The notes under the pieces: generated by a model
Seen by the model: only the letters and a program-made list of their open reading frames with translations
Databases searched by the model: none
Told to the model about the DNA's origin: nothing
Position numbers and translations under genes: made by a program
NCBI GenBank assembly: GCA_963836735.1
Contig: CAWIKP010000029.1
Location: 124,001-188,000 of the forward strand
Source of the DNA: JACCXG01 sp963836735
GTDB taxonomy: Bacteria > Acidobacteriota > Vicinamibacteria > Vicinamibacterales > 2-12-FULL-66-21
Direction of reading: 5' to 3'
DNA length: 64,000 nucleotides
Part shown: piece after piece, positions 39,948-50,093 of the stretch
Position numbering within the stretch: position 1 is the stretch's first letter
How the letters are laid out: the number at the start of each line of letters is the position of its first letter

Positions 39948-39966
39948 CGTCTTACACTAGGCAGTC

Positions 39967-41451
39967 GTGACCACCTGGTTGCTGTCCGCGCTGCTCGTCG
40001 TCGCGCTCGCCCCTCAATCGGCCGAGCTCGTCCGCCGCAGCCAGGCGGCCGCGGCTGCCATGCAGAAGGGCAGCTTCGACGAGGCGGCGCGCATGTACCA
40101 GGAGCTGGTGCGGGCAGTGCCGGGCGACGCGGGCCTGTTGATGAACCTGGGCATGGCACTCGCGATGGGGGGCCACGAGGCCGAAGCGGTTGCCCCGCTC
40201 GAGCGTGCGATCAAGCTGAAGCCCGCGCTCGTTCCCGCGCACCTGTTTCTCGGCTCCAGCTACCTTGCGCTCGGCGAAGCAGGGAAGGCGGTGCCGCCGC
40301 TGAAGCGGGCGGTTGCGGCCGAGCCGGCGAACATCGAATATCGCCGGCTGCTCGCGCGCGCGTACGTCGAGACGGAGCGCCCGCTGGAAGCAGCCACCGA
40401 GCTTCGAACGATTACCGAGCTCGCACCGAAATTGCCGGCGGCCTGGTATGCGCTGTTTCATGCCTACAACGACGTTGCGCAGGAGGCGATTGGCAGCTTC
40501 GCCGCCGATCAGGCCAACGCAGCCTGGCGCGACCTGTTGGTAGCCGACGCGCTGCTCGCCGACGGCCGTTTCAATGACGCCTTTCCCGTCTATCGCGAGA
40601 CGCTCGAGGCGCTTCCGTCGATGGTGTCCATTCGCGATTCGATCGCGAGGATCTACGAGCAGACCGGTCATCAGGACTGGGCGGCAATCGAGCGGGGGAA
40701 GGGCCGCCTGACCGAGGCGCAGTGCGCCAGGCGGCCGGCGTTGTGTGCGTTTCGTGCGGCCCGCTACCGGGCCGCTCTGAGTGCCGCTGCCGCGGGGAAG
40801 GACCCCGAGTCACGCTACTGGCGTGCGCGCGCCGCCGCTGAGTTGACGAAAGAGGCTCTCGATCGGCTCGACAAACTTCCCGACTCGCGTGAGCGCCGTG
40901 AGGTGCGGGCGGCGGTCGCCACGGCCGATCGCCGTTACCCCGACGCGGTCCGAGAACTGAAAGCGGCGCTGCAGTTCGCACCGAAGGACGTGGGATTGAT
41001 CGGTCAGCTCGGCACCGCGCTGTATCTCTCGCGGGAATACGAGCCGGCGCTCGAAGTCCTTGGCCCGATCGTCGAGCAGGCGCCGGCGAGCGAGGACGTG
41101 CGCGTCCTGACCGCTTACGGCGATTCGCTGCTGCAACTCGATCGCGTCGATGATGCGGTCCGCTACCTTCGCCGCGCATTCACGGCGGATACGTCGGATC
41201 AGGCCGCGTCCCTGTCGCTCGCACGAGCCTGCATTCGTCAGGGGGACTTCCGGGCCGCGCTGCCGCTGCTCGAGTGGCAGCTGGCCGGCGACAACGACGG
41301 CAGCGTCCACGTGCTGCTCTCCCGTGCGCTCGCCGGCATGGGGCAGACGGACAAGGCGGAGGCAATGCTGGCGAAATCGCAGGAGCTCCAGCGGGCTTCG
41401 CAGCGGCAGGCCGAAGACGCGGGCCGCCGCACGATTACGCCGCCGAAATAG
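39967..41451 (+). CDS. Secreted tetratricopeptide-repeat protein 1, 494 aa
   Basis: GTG at 39967 starts a short hydrophobic leader (WLLSALLVVALAPQ), then helix pairs with TPR periodicity across the length: MYQELVRAVPGDAGLLMNLG, AVAPLERAIKLKPALVPAHL, AVPPLKRAVAAEPANIEYRR, AVRELKAALQFAPKDVGLIG, and AVRYLRRAFTADTSDQAASL. No catalytic domain is seen, so it is a scaffold. Placed between an Oar receptor and a CRTAC1 gene, an arrangement repeated at 47-50 kb, which supports a shared outer-membrane or periplasmic role. Confidence 0.8.
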   Translation: MTTWLLSALLVVALAPQSAELVRRSQAAAAAMQKGSFDEAARMYQELVRAVPGDAGLLMNLGMALAMGGHEAEAVAPLERAIKLKPALVPAHLFLGSSYLALGEAGKAVPPLKRAVAAEPANIEYRRLLARAYVETERPLEAATELRTITELAPKLPAAWYALFHAYNDVAQEAIGSFAADQANAAWRDLLVADALLADGRFNDAFPVYRETLEALPSMVSIRDSIARIYEQTGHQDWAAIERGKGRLTEAQCARRPALCAFRAARYRAALSAAAAGKDPESRYWRARAAAELTKEALDRLDKLPDSRERREVRAAVATADRRYPDAVRELKAALQFAPKDVGLIGQLGTALYLSREYEPALEVLGPIVEQAPASEDVRVLTAYGDSLLQLDRVDDAVRYLRRAFTADTSDQAASLSLARACIRQGDFRAALPLLEWQLAGDNDGSVHVLLSRALAGMGQTDKAEAMLAKSQELQRASQRQAEDAGRRTITPPK

Positions 41452-41460
41452 AATTGGCGC

Positions 41461-41565
41461 GCTCCGCCTTCCGCCAAAGGCGGAAGCCACGCAAGCCATA
41501 ATCAGAGTCCGCGTGGCTTCAATCAGAGTTCGCGTGGCTTCCGGCTCTAGCCGGAAGGCTACTGT
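41461..41565. repeat. GGCGGAAGC element with 21-bp direct repeat (element 11)
   Basis: TTCCGCCAAAGGCGGAAG forms a hairpin; two adjacent 21-bp units, each starting AATCAGAGT and ending CGCGTGGCTTC, differ at one base; CCGGCTCTAGCCGG closes the element. Its right edge supplies the stop codon of the minus-strand CRTAC1 gene. Confidence 0.75.
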
Positions 41566-43184
41566 TGCTCTTTGATCTCGACGATTCGATTCGGACCGAC
41601 CTTCTCGATAACCTGCTTCACCCCCGACGGCCAGTCGACGCGCACGGTCAAAGACCCCGCTGCGCTTCCCAGTCCGAAATGGACGTCGGCGTGCGACGAC
41701 GACGCGTATCCTGCTGACGTCGTCATTGTCCGTACCTGTTCGCCCACACTGACGCGCGCGCCGATGCCGTCGCGGTTGCTGCGATACCCGTCAGCCGCAC
41801 GTCGAGCCAGGCGTTGCCGCCGCCGGTCTCGTTGTGCCACAGCTCGGGCTGCCCGCCGAGGACCAGGACGACGATGTCGGAGCGGCCGTCGCCGTCGAAG
41901 TCGGCGGCCGCGCAGCCGCGGTGGACGGCGACTGCGTCACCGAACCCCGCCTCGACCGTGGCATCCCGAAAGCGTCCCCGGCCATCGTTGATGAACAGGC
42001 TGTTCGGCTGTTGCCATCCGGTCGCTTCGGAACGCTCGATCCGATCGTTCGGGTGAGAGTTTGCGGTGAAGAGATCCTTGGCGCCGTCGTTGTCGACGTC
42101 CGTGAACACCGAGCACCATCCGGACAGGCGTGCGGACAGCCTGCCGATGCCGCTCGACGCCGTCGTTTCGACGAAGGCTCCGGGACGCGTGCGTGACTCG
42201 TTGCGAAAGAGCGGGAACGTCTCTCCCGAGATGCCGGTGAGGTGGATGTCCTCCCAGCCGTCGTTGTCGTAGTCCTGGAAGTCGACGCCCATGCCGGACA
42301 TCGGCCGGCCCGACTCCGGAAGAGCAACGCCGGCGGCCAGTGCGCTTTCGGCAAACGTGCCGTCGCCGTTGTTCCGGAAGAGGAAGTTCGGCACGGTGTC
42401 GTTGGTGACGAACGCGTCGACGTCGCCGTCGTGGTCGTAGTCGGCGAAGGCGACGCTCATGCCCTTGCCGACGTGTTTGGCGATGCCGCTTTGTGCCGAG
42501 ACGTCCTCGAAGGTGCCGTCGCCACGGTTCCGGTAGAGACGGTTCGGCAGACCCTCGAAATAGCGGGGATGGCAGTAGATGCGCACGCCGCGCGCCTGAT
42601 CGCCGCAGTAGCGGCCACCCTCGGGGGACCAGCGCACGTAGTTGATCACCAGCAGGTCGAGCCGGCCGTCGTTGTCGTAGTCGAACCAGCCGGCCGCGGC
42701 GGCCCACTCGCCGCTGCCGATGCGCGCGCGATCCGTCACGTCTTCAAAGGTCCCATCGCCGCGATTGCGGAGGAGCTGGTGGCGCGCCACCCCGGCGACG
42801 AACAGGTCGACGTGGCCGTCGTTGTCGTAGTCGCCGGCCGCGGCCCCCATCGCATATCCCACGCCCGCCACCCCTGAGGCTGCGGTGACGTCGGTGAACT
42901 TCATGCCCCCATCGTTGCGGTAGAGCCGGTTCGCGTAGGCGTCGCCGTTCTTCGTCAAGCCCGGCATCTCGGCACCGTTGGTAAAGAAGATGTCCGGCCG
43001 GCCGTCGCCGTTGTAGTCGAAGACCGCCACGCCTCCGGGCACGCTCTCGGGATAGTGCTTGTCGGGGGTCGGGGAGTGCCGGTGGACGAAGGTCAGCCCG
43101 GCGGCGCCGGCGACGTTCGACGTAGCCGAGGGCTGCCGGCGGTCGCCCCGGCGGCGGCGACTGGGGCGTCACGGCCGAGAGCAC
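41559..43184 (-). CDS. CRTAC1-type protein: VCBS repeats plus ASPIC/UnbV C-terminus (copy 1, frame breaks)
   Basis: The central part is a series of FG-GAP/VCBS calcium-binding repeats with D-x-D-x-D-G loops: VFDYNGDGRPDIFFTNG, AGDYDNDGHVDLFVAGV, FADYDHDGDVDAFVTND, FQDYDNDGWEDIHLTGI, ADFDGDGRSDIVVLVLG. The ASPIC/UnbV C-terminus (SGYASSSHADVHFGLG-like, WPSGVKQVIEKVGPNRIVEI) follows after a frame break near 41785. A second break near 43130 separates the N-terminal leader. The start is uncertain; GTG at 43184 is the last usable codon in that frame. It is a secreted or surface beta-propeller, often encoded beside Oar receptors; no enzyme motif is seen. Confidence 0.82.
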
Positions 43185-43536
43185 GCCCGCGGCCCACAGG
43201 ACGGCACGACGGCGGCCCGGCGGCGAGTCGGACCGATGGCGGGGCGAAGAAATGTGTGGAACCGGTTCAGCTTCAATCGCTGCAGCCCTTTAGCGGGCAA
43301 AAGCGCGAAATTCTGGCACTTTTGCGGTTTCGCCGCGCGGGTAACCGTTGCACCGCCGTCCACCTCATGCTATCGTCCGGCCCCGGCGGTCCGATCACCT
43401 GTTTCAGTTAGTCGGGCCCGCCACGCACCCTTTACAACCTAGTAATTGCGGAGACCCGCCAGGGTGCGCGGTCGCGTCGGGAAGACCTCGGGCAATCACC
43501 GTCGGAACGTTTCTCGTGCGCTTCTGGAGGAGGCCT
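43185..43536. other. Intergenic region before Oar receptor 2 (about 350 bp)
   Basis: Divergent promoter region for CRTAC1 copy 1 and Oar receptor 2; an unresolved N-terminus of the former may extend into it. The last 20 bp hold TGGAGGAGGCC, the ribosome site of the receptor. No other gene or RNA was recognised. Confidence 0.45.
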
Positions 43537-46500
43537 GTGAGTCAGTTCATTCGTCAGTCCGCTCGTCCGCGGCTGCTGGTCGGCCTGTGCAGCATTCGTT
43601 GCTGCGGCGCTCGTAGTCGCACCCGTCCACGCCCAAATCCTTTACGGCAGCATCGTTGGAACGGTCACGGATGCGCAGGGGGCCCACGTCCCCGGCGCCA
43701 CCGTCACGATCGTCAGCAAGGAAACCAACCTCACGCGCGATACCGTCACGACAGCGAGGGCAATTACACCTTACGAACGTTCTCCCGGGTTCATACGACG
43801 TCAAGATCTCGCTGACAGGGTTCCGCGAGGCGCGTCCGAACCGGCGTGCCCGTGACCATCGGCCAGATCTCGCGCGTCGACATGGCGCTCCAGGTCGGCA
43901 CGCTCAGCGAAGACGGTCACCGTCGCAGTCGGCCGCCGAGCTGCTGCAGACCGACAAGGCCGACGTCTCCACCGAGCTGAAGTCGGAGGCGATCACCTCG
44001 ATGCCGCTCAACCGGTTCCGCAACTACCAGGCGCTGATGAACCTGGTGCCGGGCACGACGCCGATGGCGTTCGGCAACGCGGAAACCGACACGCCGGCGC
44101 GTTCGCTGGCCACCAACGTCAACGGCCAGGCGAACACCAACAACTCGACCCGCACCGACGGCGCCACGAACATGAACATCTGGCTGCCGAACCACAACAT
44201 GTACATCTCGCCGGCCGAGACCGTCGACACCGTCAACATCTCGACGAGCAGCTTCGACGCCGAGCAGGGCAATGGCGGGCGGCGCGGCGGTCACGGTCAT
44301 CACCAAGTCCGGCACCAACCAGTTCAAGGGCGTCGGCGTTCGAGTTCTACAACGGCGACAAGCTGAACGCGACGCCGTACTACTTCGGCCGGCGGCGAAG
44401 CCGGACAAGCTGCCGCTGAAGCAGAACAACTTCGGCGGCACGCTCGGCGGCCCGATCAAGCGGGACAGGGTGTTCTTCTTCGGATCGTTCGAAGGCTACA
44501 AGCGCGAGCAGCGCCTGCTTCACGTTCTTCACCGTGCCCGACGCGCAAGCTGCGCGCCGGCGACTTCAGCGGCGCGACCAACAACGGCGGCACGCTGCAG
44601 ACGATCTACAACCCGTTCACCGGCGACGCCGAACGGCGCCGAACCGCGCGGCCGTTCGCGAACAACCAGATCCCGGCGAGCATGATCAACCCGATCGCGC
44701 TGAAGATCCAGAAGCTGTATCCCGCTGCCGAACACCGGCGGCATCGGCGCTCGGCGGCCTGACCAACAACTACACGCGCAAGGAGACGCGCACGGTCGAT
44801 CGCGAGAACTACGACGTCAAGGTGAACTTCAACCGCACATCGGCCCACCAGATCTGGGGCAAGTTCAGCTTCATGGACGCGGTGGTCGACGACCTGACCA
44901 ACTACCTCGGTCCCGATCCGAACGCGTCGGGCGACGGCGGCTTCACCAAGGTGTACCAGGCCACGGCGGGCCAGACCTGGACGCTCAGGCCGACCTTGCT
45001 GATGGACATGACCTTCGGCTTCGGCCGCCAGGATCAGAAGGTCTCGGGCCGGACTTCAAGGCCGGCAACTACGGTCTCGACGTGCTCGGCATCCCGGGCA
45101 CGAACGACCAGGGCATCGGCGACCAGCGCTACGCCGGCTACCCGCAGTTCAACACGGGCTTCACCGACGTCGGCAACCGCGACGGCTGGAACCCGATCTA
45201 TCGCGACGAGCGGACCTATTCGCTGGCCACCAACCTGACCAAGGTCGCCGGCCGCCACGACATCCGCGGCGGTTACTTCATGAACTTCCTCTACCTCGAT
45301 CACTGGCAGCCGGAAACCGGCAATCCGCGCGGCGAGTTCACGTTCAACGGGAACACCACGGGCCTTCGCGGCGGCCAGACCACCAACTTCTACAACCAGT
45401 ACGCGGCGTTCCTGCTCGGCCTCGTCGGCACCGCCAACAAGAGCGTGCAGAACGAGCTGATGACGTCGCGCGAGTGGCAGCACGCGCTCTACGTCCGCGA
45501 CCGCTGGAACGTGAACCCGAGACTGACCCTGGACCTCGGCCTGCGCTGGGAGTACTACCCGATCATGGCCCGCGCCGACGGCCGCGGCCTCGATCGCCTC
45601 GACCTGGCCAACCTCGACGTGATCGTCGCCGGCCGTGGCGGCAACCCGCAGACCAACGGGATGAGCGCCGGGCTCGACAACTTCGCGCCGCGGCTCGGCG
45701 GCGTCTACCGCCTCAACGATCAGACCGTGTTCCGCAGCGGCTACGGCATCACCTACAACGCGCAGGCCTGGGCGCGCGCGGTCCGCGGCGACAACGACTA
45801 CCCGGTCACCATCGCCTCGACCTTCGTCAACCCCGAGCAGTTCGCGTGGTACGGCACGCTGCAGCAGGGCATTCCGTTCATGCGGGGACCGGACCTCAGC
45901 TCCGGCCGCGTTCCGCTCGATCGGGCCGCCGCTCGAGTACACGCCGGAAATCGACAACATCGATCGCGGCTACATCCACACCTGGAACGTCGCCCTCGAA
46001 CGTCGGCTGCCGTACGATATCGTCGGTTGACGTCGCCTACGTCGGCGCGAAGGGCGTCGGCGGCTACGCCGGTCTCGACATCAACGCGCCGACCGACGCT
46101 CGGTGGCGGCGACGCCAGCCGGCCGTATGCCTCCTTCGGCCGCTTCGCTGCCGATCAACTCCTGGGGCGCGCGGCTGCCCACCAAGTATCAGTCGCTGCA
46201 GGTCGCACTGAACAAGCCCTTCACCAAGGGGTTCATGTTCAAGGGCGCCTACACGCTGAGCAAGGCGATGAACGAGACCGACAATGACGGCCGCGCGACC
46301 CTGACCTGGAACACGCCGAGCGAGCTGTGGCGCAACTGGGCGCCGGCCGGCTTCGATCGCCGCCACAATTTCCAGCTCGGCTTCGCCTACGAGCTGCCGT
46401 GGCAGAGCAATGGCAGCTACGACAGCGTGGCCAAGGCGATCCTCGGCGACTGGCAGTTGAACGGCATGGTGGCCGCCTTCAGCGGCACGCCGTTCACGGT

Positions 46501-46904
46501 GACGGCCAGCGGCACTGTCGCTGAACACGCCCTCGAACTCGCAGCCCGCCGATCTGGTTGGGGACTTCAACGTGCTCGGCAACATCGGCAACGCCGGCAA
46601 GTGGTTCGACACCGCGGCGTTCGGCCAGCCGACCGGTGTTCGTTTCGGTAACACCGGCCGCAACCAGTTCTACGGTCCAGGAGCCTGGACCGCCGATCTG
46701 TCCGTGTTCCGGTCCTTCGCGATGGGCGGCACGCGGAGGCTCGAGTTCCGGGTGCAGGGCAACAACATCTTCAATCACCCGGTCTTCGGCAACCCGAGCG
46801 CTGGCACCACGTCCGCAACGTTTGGACAGATCACCAGCTTCGGGCAGGGCGGCGGGTCGTACATCGAACGCCAGTTCCAGCTCGGCCTGCGCTTCACCTT
46901 CTAA
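43537..46904 (+). CDS. Oar-like TonB-dependent receptor 2, heavily frame-disrupted
   Basis: Similar in order to receptor 1: GTG after TGGAGGAGGCC, leader, AQILYGSIVGTVTDAQGAHV (regulatory-like domain), plug (RNYQALMNLVPGTTPMAFGN, NIWLPNHNMYISPAETVDTV, SFDAEQGN), then barrel segments to RRLEFRVQGNNIFNHPVFGN and a terminal QFQLGLRFTF strand. The protein can be rebuilt only by changing frame at least fifteen times, for example near 43590, 43760, 43910, 44275, 44335, 44390, 44520, 44550, 44630, 44730, 45048, 45925, 46030 and 46505. The pieces between breaks are well conserved with receptor 1 and show no decay of codon use. Either a recent pseudogene or, more likely, a poorly resolved stretch of assembly. 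Confidence 0.75.
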
Positions 46905-46912
46905 TCGCATCG

Positions 46913-46945
46913 ATCCCCCGCCGCGCCTGGCGCGCGGCGGGGGAT
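46913..46945 (+). terminator. Perfect 14-bp GC-rich hairpin after Oar receptor 2
   Basis: ATCCCCCGCCGCGC pairs with GCGCGGCGGGGGAT across a 5-base loop, 8 bp after the stop. No U-tract is present, so termination would be Rho-assisted or by hairpin alone. Confidence 0.65.
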
Positions 46946-46975
46946 AATCTCCTTGGCCCCCGCCGCGGGGCACTC

Positions 46976-48378
46976 ATGCTCCTTCCCGCAGGTCACATCC
47001 TTCTCTCGCTGCTCGCTCTCGCAGGCTCTCCGACCCAGTCGAAGCAAGCGCCGCCCCTGCCTCGTGTCGCGCCCGAGGCGTTGCCGGCCGCGAGCCGCGA
47101 AGCCTTGTCGCGTTATTACAAGGAGGCCCTGGCTCGTCCGAATGACGCCGCCGCAGTCGGGGCGCTCGGCCGCGTGCTGCAGGCGTGGGAACAATGGGAC
47201 GCCGGCCCATGCCGCGTATGCACGAGCACAGGCGCTCGCGCCGGCAAACTTCGAGTGGCCTTATCTCGATGCGGTCGTGCTGCAGCGGCTGGCGCGGCAC
47301 CGCGAAGCGGTCGATGCGTTTCGGCAGGCGCTCTCGGCGCGGGCCGACTACCTCCCGGCAAGGCTGAGACTCGCCGAGGCGCTGCTGGACGCCGGCGACC
47401 TGCAGGAGAGCCGGAAGCTCTTCGAACCCCTCTCGTCGGTGGCCGCCACCGAACCCGCCGCCCTCGTCGGGCTCGGACGGATCGCGGCTGCCGAGGGCCG
47501 ACATGAAGACGCGGTTCGCGCCTTCGAGCGCGCCATCACGCTGTTTCCGGAGCTCGGCGCGGCATACTACGGTCTGGCGCGCTCATACCGTGCCCTCGGC
47601 CGGACGGCCGACGCGGAGCGAGCCGTGGCGCGGCACGCGCAGTACGGCGCGAGGTGGCCGCGGCTCGACGATCCGGTGCTCGCCTCGATCGCCACACTCA
47701 GGGAGGACGCGCGCGCCAGCCTGCAGCGGGGCATCAGTCTCGGGGAGGCCGGCGACGTCGCCGGCGCGATCGAGGCGCACGTGACGGCGCTCGCCCGCGA
47801 TCCCTCGCTGGTGGCAGGCGCACGCCAACCTCGTGGGCCTGTACGGACGCGCCGGGAACTGGCCAAAGGTCGAGGAACATTACCGCGCCGCCGTTGCCCA
47901 GGGGTTCAACAACGCGGACATGCACTACGACTATGCCGTCGTGCTCGGGTTGCAGGAACGGTGGGATGAGGCGGAGGCCTCGTACCGGAAGGCCCTCGAG
48001 GTGAATCCGCTCCACGCGCAGGCCCGGAACAATCTGGGCCAGATTCTCGAGCGCCGGCGCGACTTCGATGGCGCAATGAGCGAGTACCGCCAGGCGGTCG
48101 CTGCGCAGCCGACGTTTCGCCTCGCGCGGTTCAACGCGGGACGGATGCAGCTGGTCAAGGGGGATGCCCAGCAGGCCATCGCCGAGTTCGAGGCCCTGCG
48201 GCAACCCGAGGACGCCGAAACCCCGCGTTATCTCTTTGCCTTGTCCACGGCGCTCGTCCGGGCGGGCAGGCGTGATGACGGCCGCCGGATGGGAACAGAG
48301 GCCCAGAAGCTCGCAGAGCAGTTCGGACAAACCGATCTGGCACGTGCGATCGCGGCGGAGCTGGCGAAGCTGAAATGA
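46976..48378 (+). CDS. Secreted tetratricopeptide-repeat protein 2 (two frame breaks)
   Basis: ATG at 46976 starts a signal peptide (LLPAGHILLSLLALAGS). TPR helix pairs follow: AVDAFRQALSARADYLPARL, AVRAFERAITLFPELGAAYY, VEEHYRAAVAQGFNNADMHY, AEASYRKALEVNPLHAQARN, AMSEYRQAVAAQPTFRLARF. The frame breaks near 47195-47203 and 47813-47817; the pieces join into one protein of about 465 residues. Similar in size and position to TPR protein 1. Its stop overlaps the start of the CRTAC1 gene by 4 bp (ATGA), giving a coupled unit with the two following genes. Confidence 0.8.
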
Positions 48379-50093
48379 TGCGGCGAACGCCGGCTGCGCT
48401 GCTGGTCGGGCCCGCCCTGGCGGCGACTCTGTTGTGTCTACCCTCCGCGGTCCGGGTGGCAGGGCCGATTTTCGTCGAGTCGGCAGCGGCAACCGGCCTC
48501 GCGTTTACGCACGACACCGGCGCCACCGGCCAGTACTACATGGCCGAGCAGATGGGGGCTGGAGCGGCGCTGTTCGACTACGACAACGACGGCGATCTCG
48601 ACGTGTTCCTGGTGCAGGGGGGCGGGCTCGGCGGCTCGCCGAAGGCTGGCGGAACGAGCCGGTTGTTCCGCAACGATCTCACGGTCGCGCCTGACGGGAC
48701 GCGAAACCTGCGTTTCACGGATGTCACCGACCGCGCCGGCCTCGGCTGGCGTGGGTCCGGAATGGGGGTCGCCGTCGCCGACTACGACAACGACGGCGAT
48801 CTGGACCTGCTGCTCACCTCGTTCGGGCCGGAAGCGCTGTTCCGCAACAATGGCGACGGAACGTTCAGTGACGTGACGGCCACGGCCGGCGTCAGCGATC
48901 CGCTGTGGAGCACGAGCGCGTCGTTCTTCGACTACGACCGCGATGGGGACCTCGATCTGTTCGTCGCGAACTACCTCGATTTCACGCTGGCCAACAACCG
49001 GACGTGCTACGACTCGCTCGGCGGCCGGGACTTCTGCGGACCGCGATCCTATCGCGCTGTTCCGGACCGACTGTATCGAAACGATGGGAACGGCCGCTTC
49101 ACCGACGTGACCGAGACCGCCGGCATCTCGCGGGCCGACGGGGCGGGGCTTGGAGTGGTCGCAGGCGACTACAACCTCGACGGGTGGCTCGATGTCTACG
49201 TCGCCAACGACGCCACGCCGAACCAGCTGTGGATCAATCAGCGCAACGGCCGGTTCGCCGACGAAGGCGTGCTGTCGGGGACCGCCTTCAATGCCGCCGG
49301 CAACCCCGAGGGCAGCATGGGTATCGCCTCGGGCGACGTCGACGCGGACGGCGACGAGGATCTCTTCGTGACCAACATCATCGGCGAGACCTTCGCGCTC
49401 TACGAGAACGACGGCCATGCGACCTTCGAAGACGCGCGGACCCGCTGGGGCGTGGCGCAACCCACCGCCGCTTTCACGGGCTTTGGCACGGACTGGATCG
49501 ATTACGACAACGACGGCTGGCTCGACCTCTTCATCACCAACGGTGCGGTGAACCTCATCGAGTCCCAGCGCGGGCAGCCGCTCCCGTTCCGTATGAAGAA
49601 CCTGCTGTTCCGGAACGACGGCAGCCGGCATCTGACGAACGTCAGCGCCGAGGCGGGGCCGGCGTTCGCGATGGATCAGACCGGCCGCGGAGCGGCGTTC
49701 GGCGACGTCGACAACGACGGCGATACCGACATCGTGGTGACGAACAATGGCGGTCCGGTGCGGCTGTTGATCAACCAGGCGGCTGCCGGCGCACACTGGC
49801 TGCAGGTGCGGTTGGAGCAGCCCGGCAACCGGCAGGGTATCGGCGCGCTCGTCGGCATCGAGCGGGCGGGGAAGCCGACCCTGTGGCGGCGGGTCAAAAC
49901 CGACGGGAGCTACGCCTCGGCAAGCGACAGCCGGATTCAGGCCGGGCTGGGCGCGTCGGCGGCGGTGACGGCAGTGGTCGTACACTGGCCGGACGGCCGG
50001 CACGAGCGCTGGACCGGAATCCAGGGCGATCGCCTGGTGACCCTTCGGCGCGGAACCGGGCAGATGCTGCCGGCCGCGGGAGATGCCAAATGA
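48375..50093 (+). CDS. CRTAC1-type protein: VCBS repeats plus ASPIC/UnbV C-terminus (copy 2), 572 aa
   Basis: Intact. A signal peptide (PAALLVGPALAATLLCLPSA) precedes five or more FG-GAP/VCBS repeats with calcium-type loops (LFDYDNDGDLDVFLV, VADYDNDGDLDLLLTS, FFDYDRDGDLDLFVAN, VAGDYNLDGWLDVYVAND, WIDYDNDGWLDLFITNG, FGDVDNDGDTDIVVTNN). The C-terminus has the ASPIC/UnbV form: IGALVGIERAGK, YASASDSRIQAGLGASAAVT and VHWPDGRHERWTGI. It should fold as a secreted or surface calcium-binding beta-propeller. Coupled to the TPR gene upstream and the amidase downstream by 4-bp overlaps. Confidence 0.87.
   Translation: MMRRTPAALLVGPALAATLLCLPSAVRVAGPIFVESAAATGLAFTHDTGATGQYYMAEQMGAGAALFDYDNDGDLDVFLVQGGGLGGSPKAGGTSRLFRNDLTVAPDGTRNLRFTDVTDRAGLGWRGSGMGVAVADYDNDGDLDLLLTSFGPEALFRNNGDGTFSDVTATAGVSDPLWSTSASFFDYDRDGDLDLFVANYLDFTLANNRTCYDSLGGRDFCGPRSYRAVPDRLYRNDGNGRFTDVTETAGISRADGAGLGVVAGDYNLDGWLDVYVANDATPNQLWINQRNGRFADEGVLSGTAFNAAGNPEGSMGIASGDVDADGDEDLFVTNIIGETFALYENDGHATFEDARTRWGVAQPTAAFTGFGTDWIDYDNDGWLDLFITNGAVNLIESQRGQPLPFRMKNLLFRNDGSRHLTNVSAEAGPAFAMDQTGRGAAFGDVDNDGDTDIVVTNNGGPVRLLINQAAAGAHWLQVRLEQPGNRQGIGALVGIERAGKPTLWRRVKTDGSYASASDSRIQAGLGASAAVTAVVVHWPDGRHERWTGIQGDRLVTLRRGTGQMLPAAGDAK

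Noticed and set aside
41500..41541. Candidate att site or phage integration repeat (two 21-bp direct copies)
   Set aside because: The copies are adjacent, not flanking an insert, and there is no integrase or tRNA gene nearby; they fit an internal duplication in a palindromic element.
43537..46904. Interpretation as many small separate genes
   Set aside because: Each fragment aligns in order with one Oar receptor, so splitting them would create false genes.
48438..50003. Minus-strand open frame of 521 codons opposite CRTAC1 copy 2
   Set aside because: The repeated Val/Asp-rich sequence mirrors the calcium-loop repeats of the true gene.
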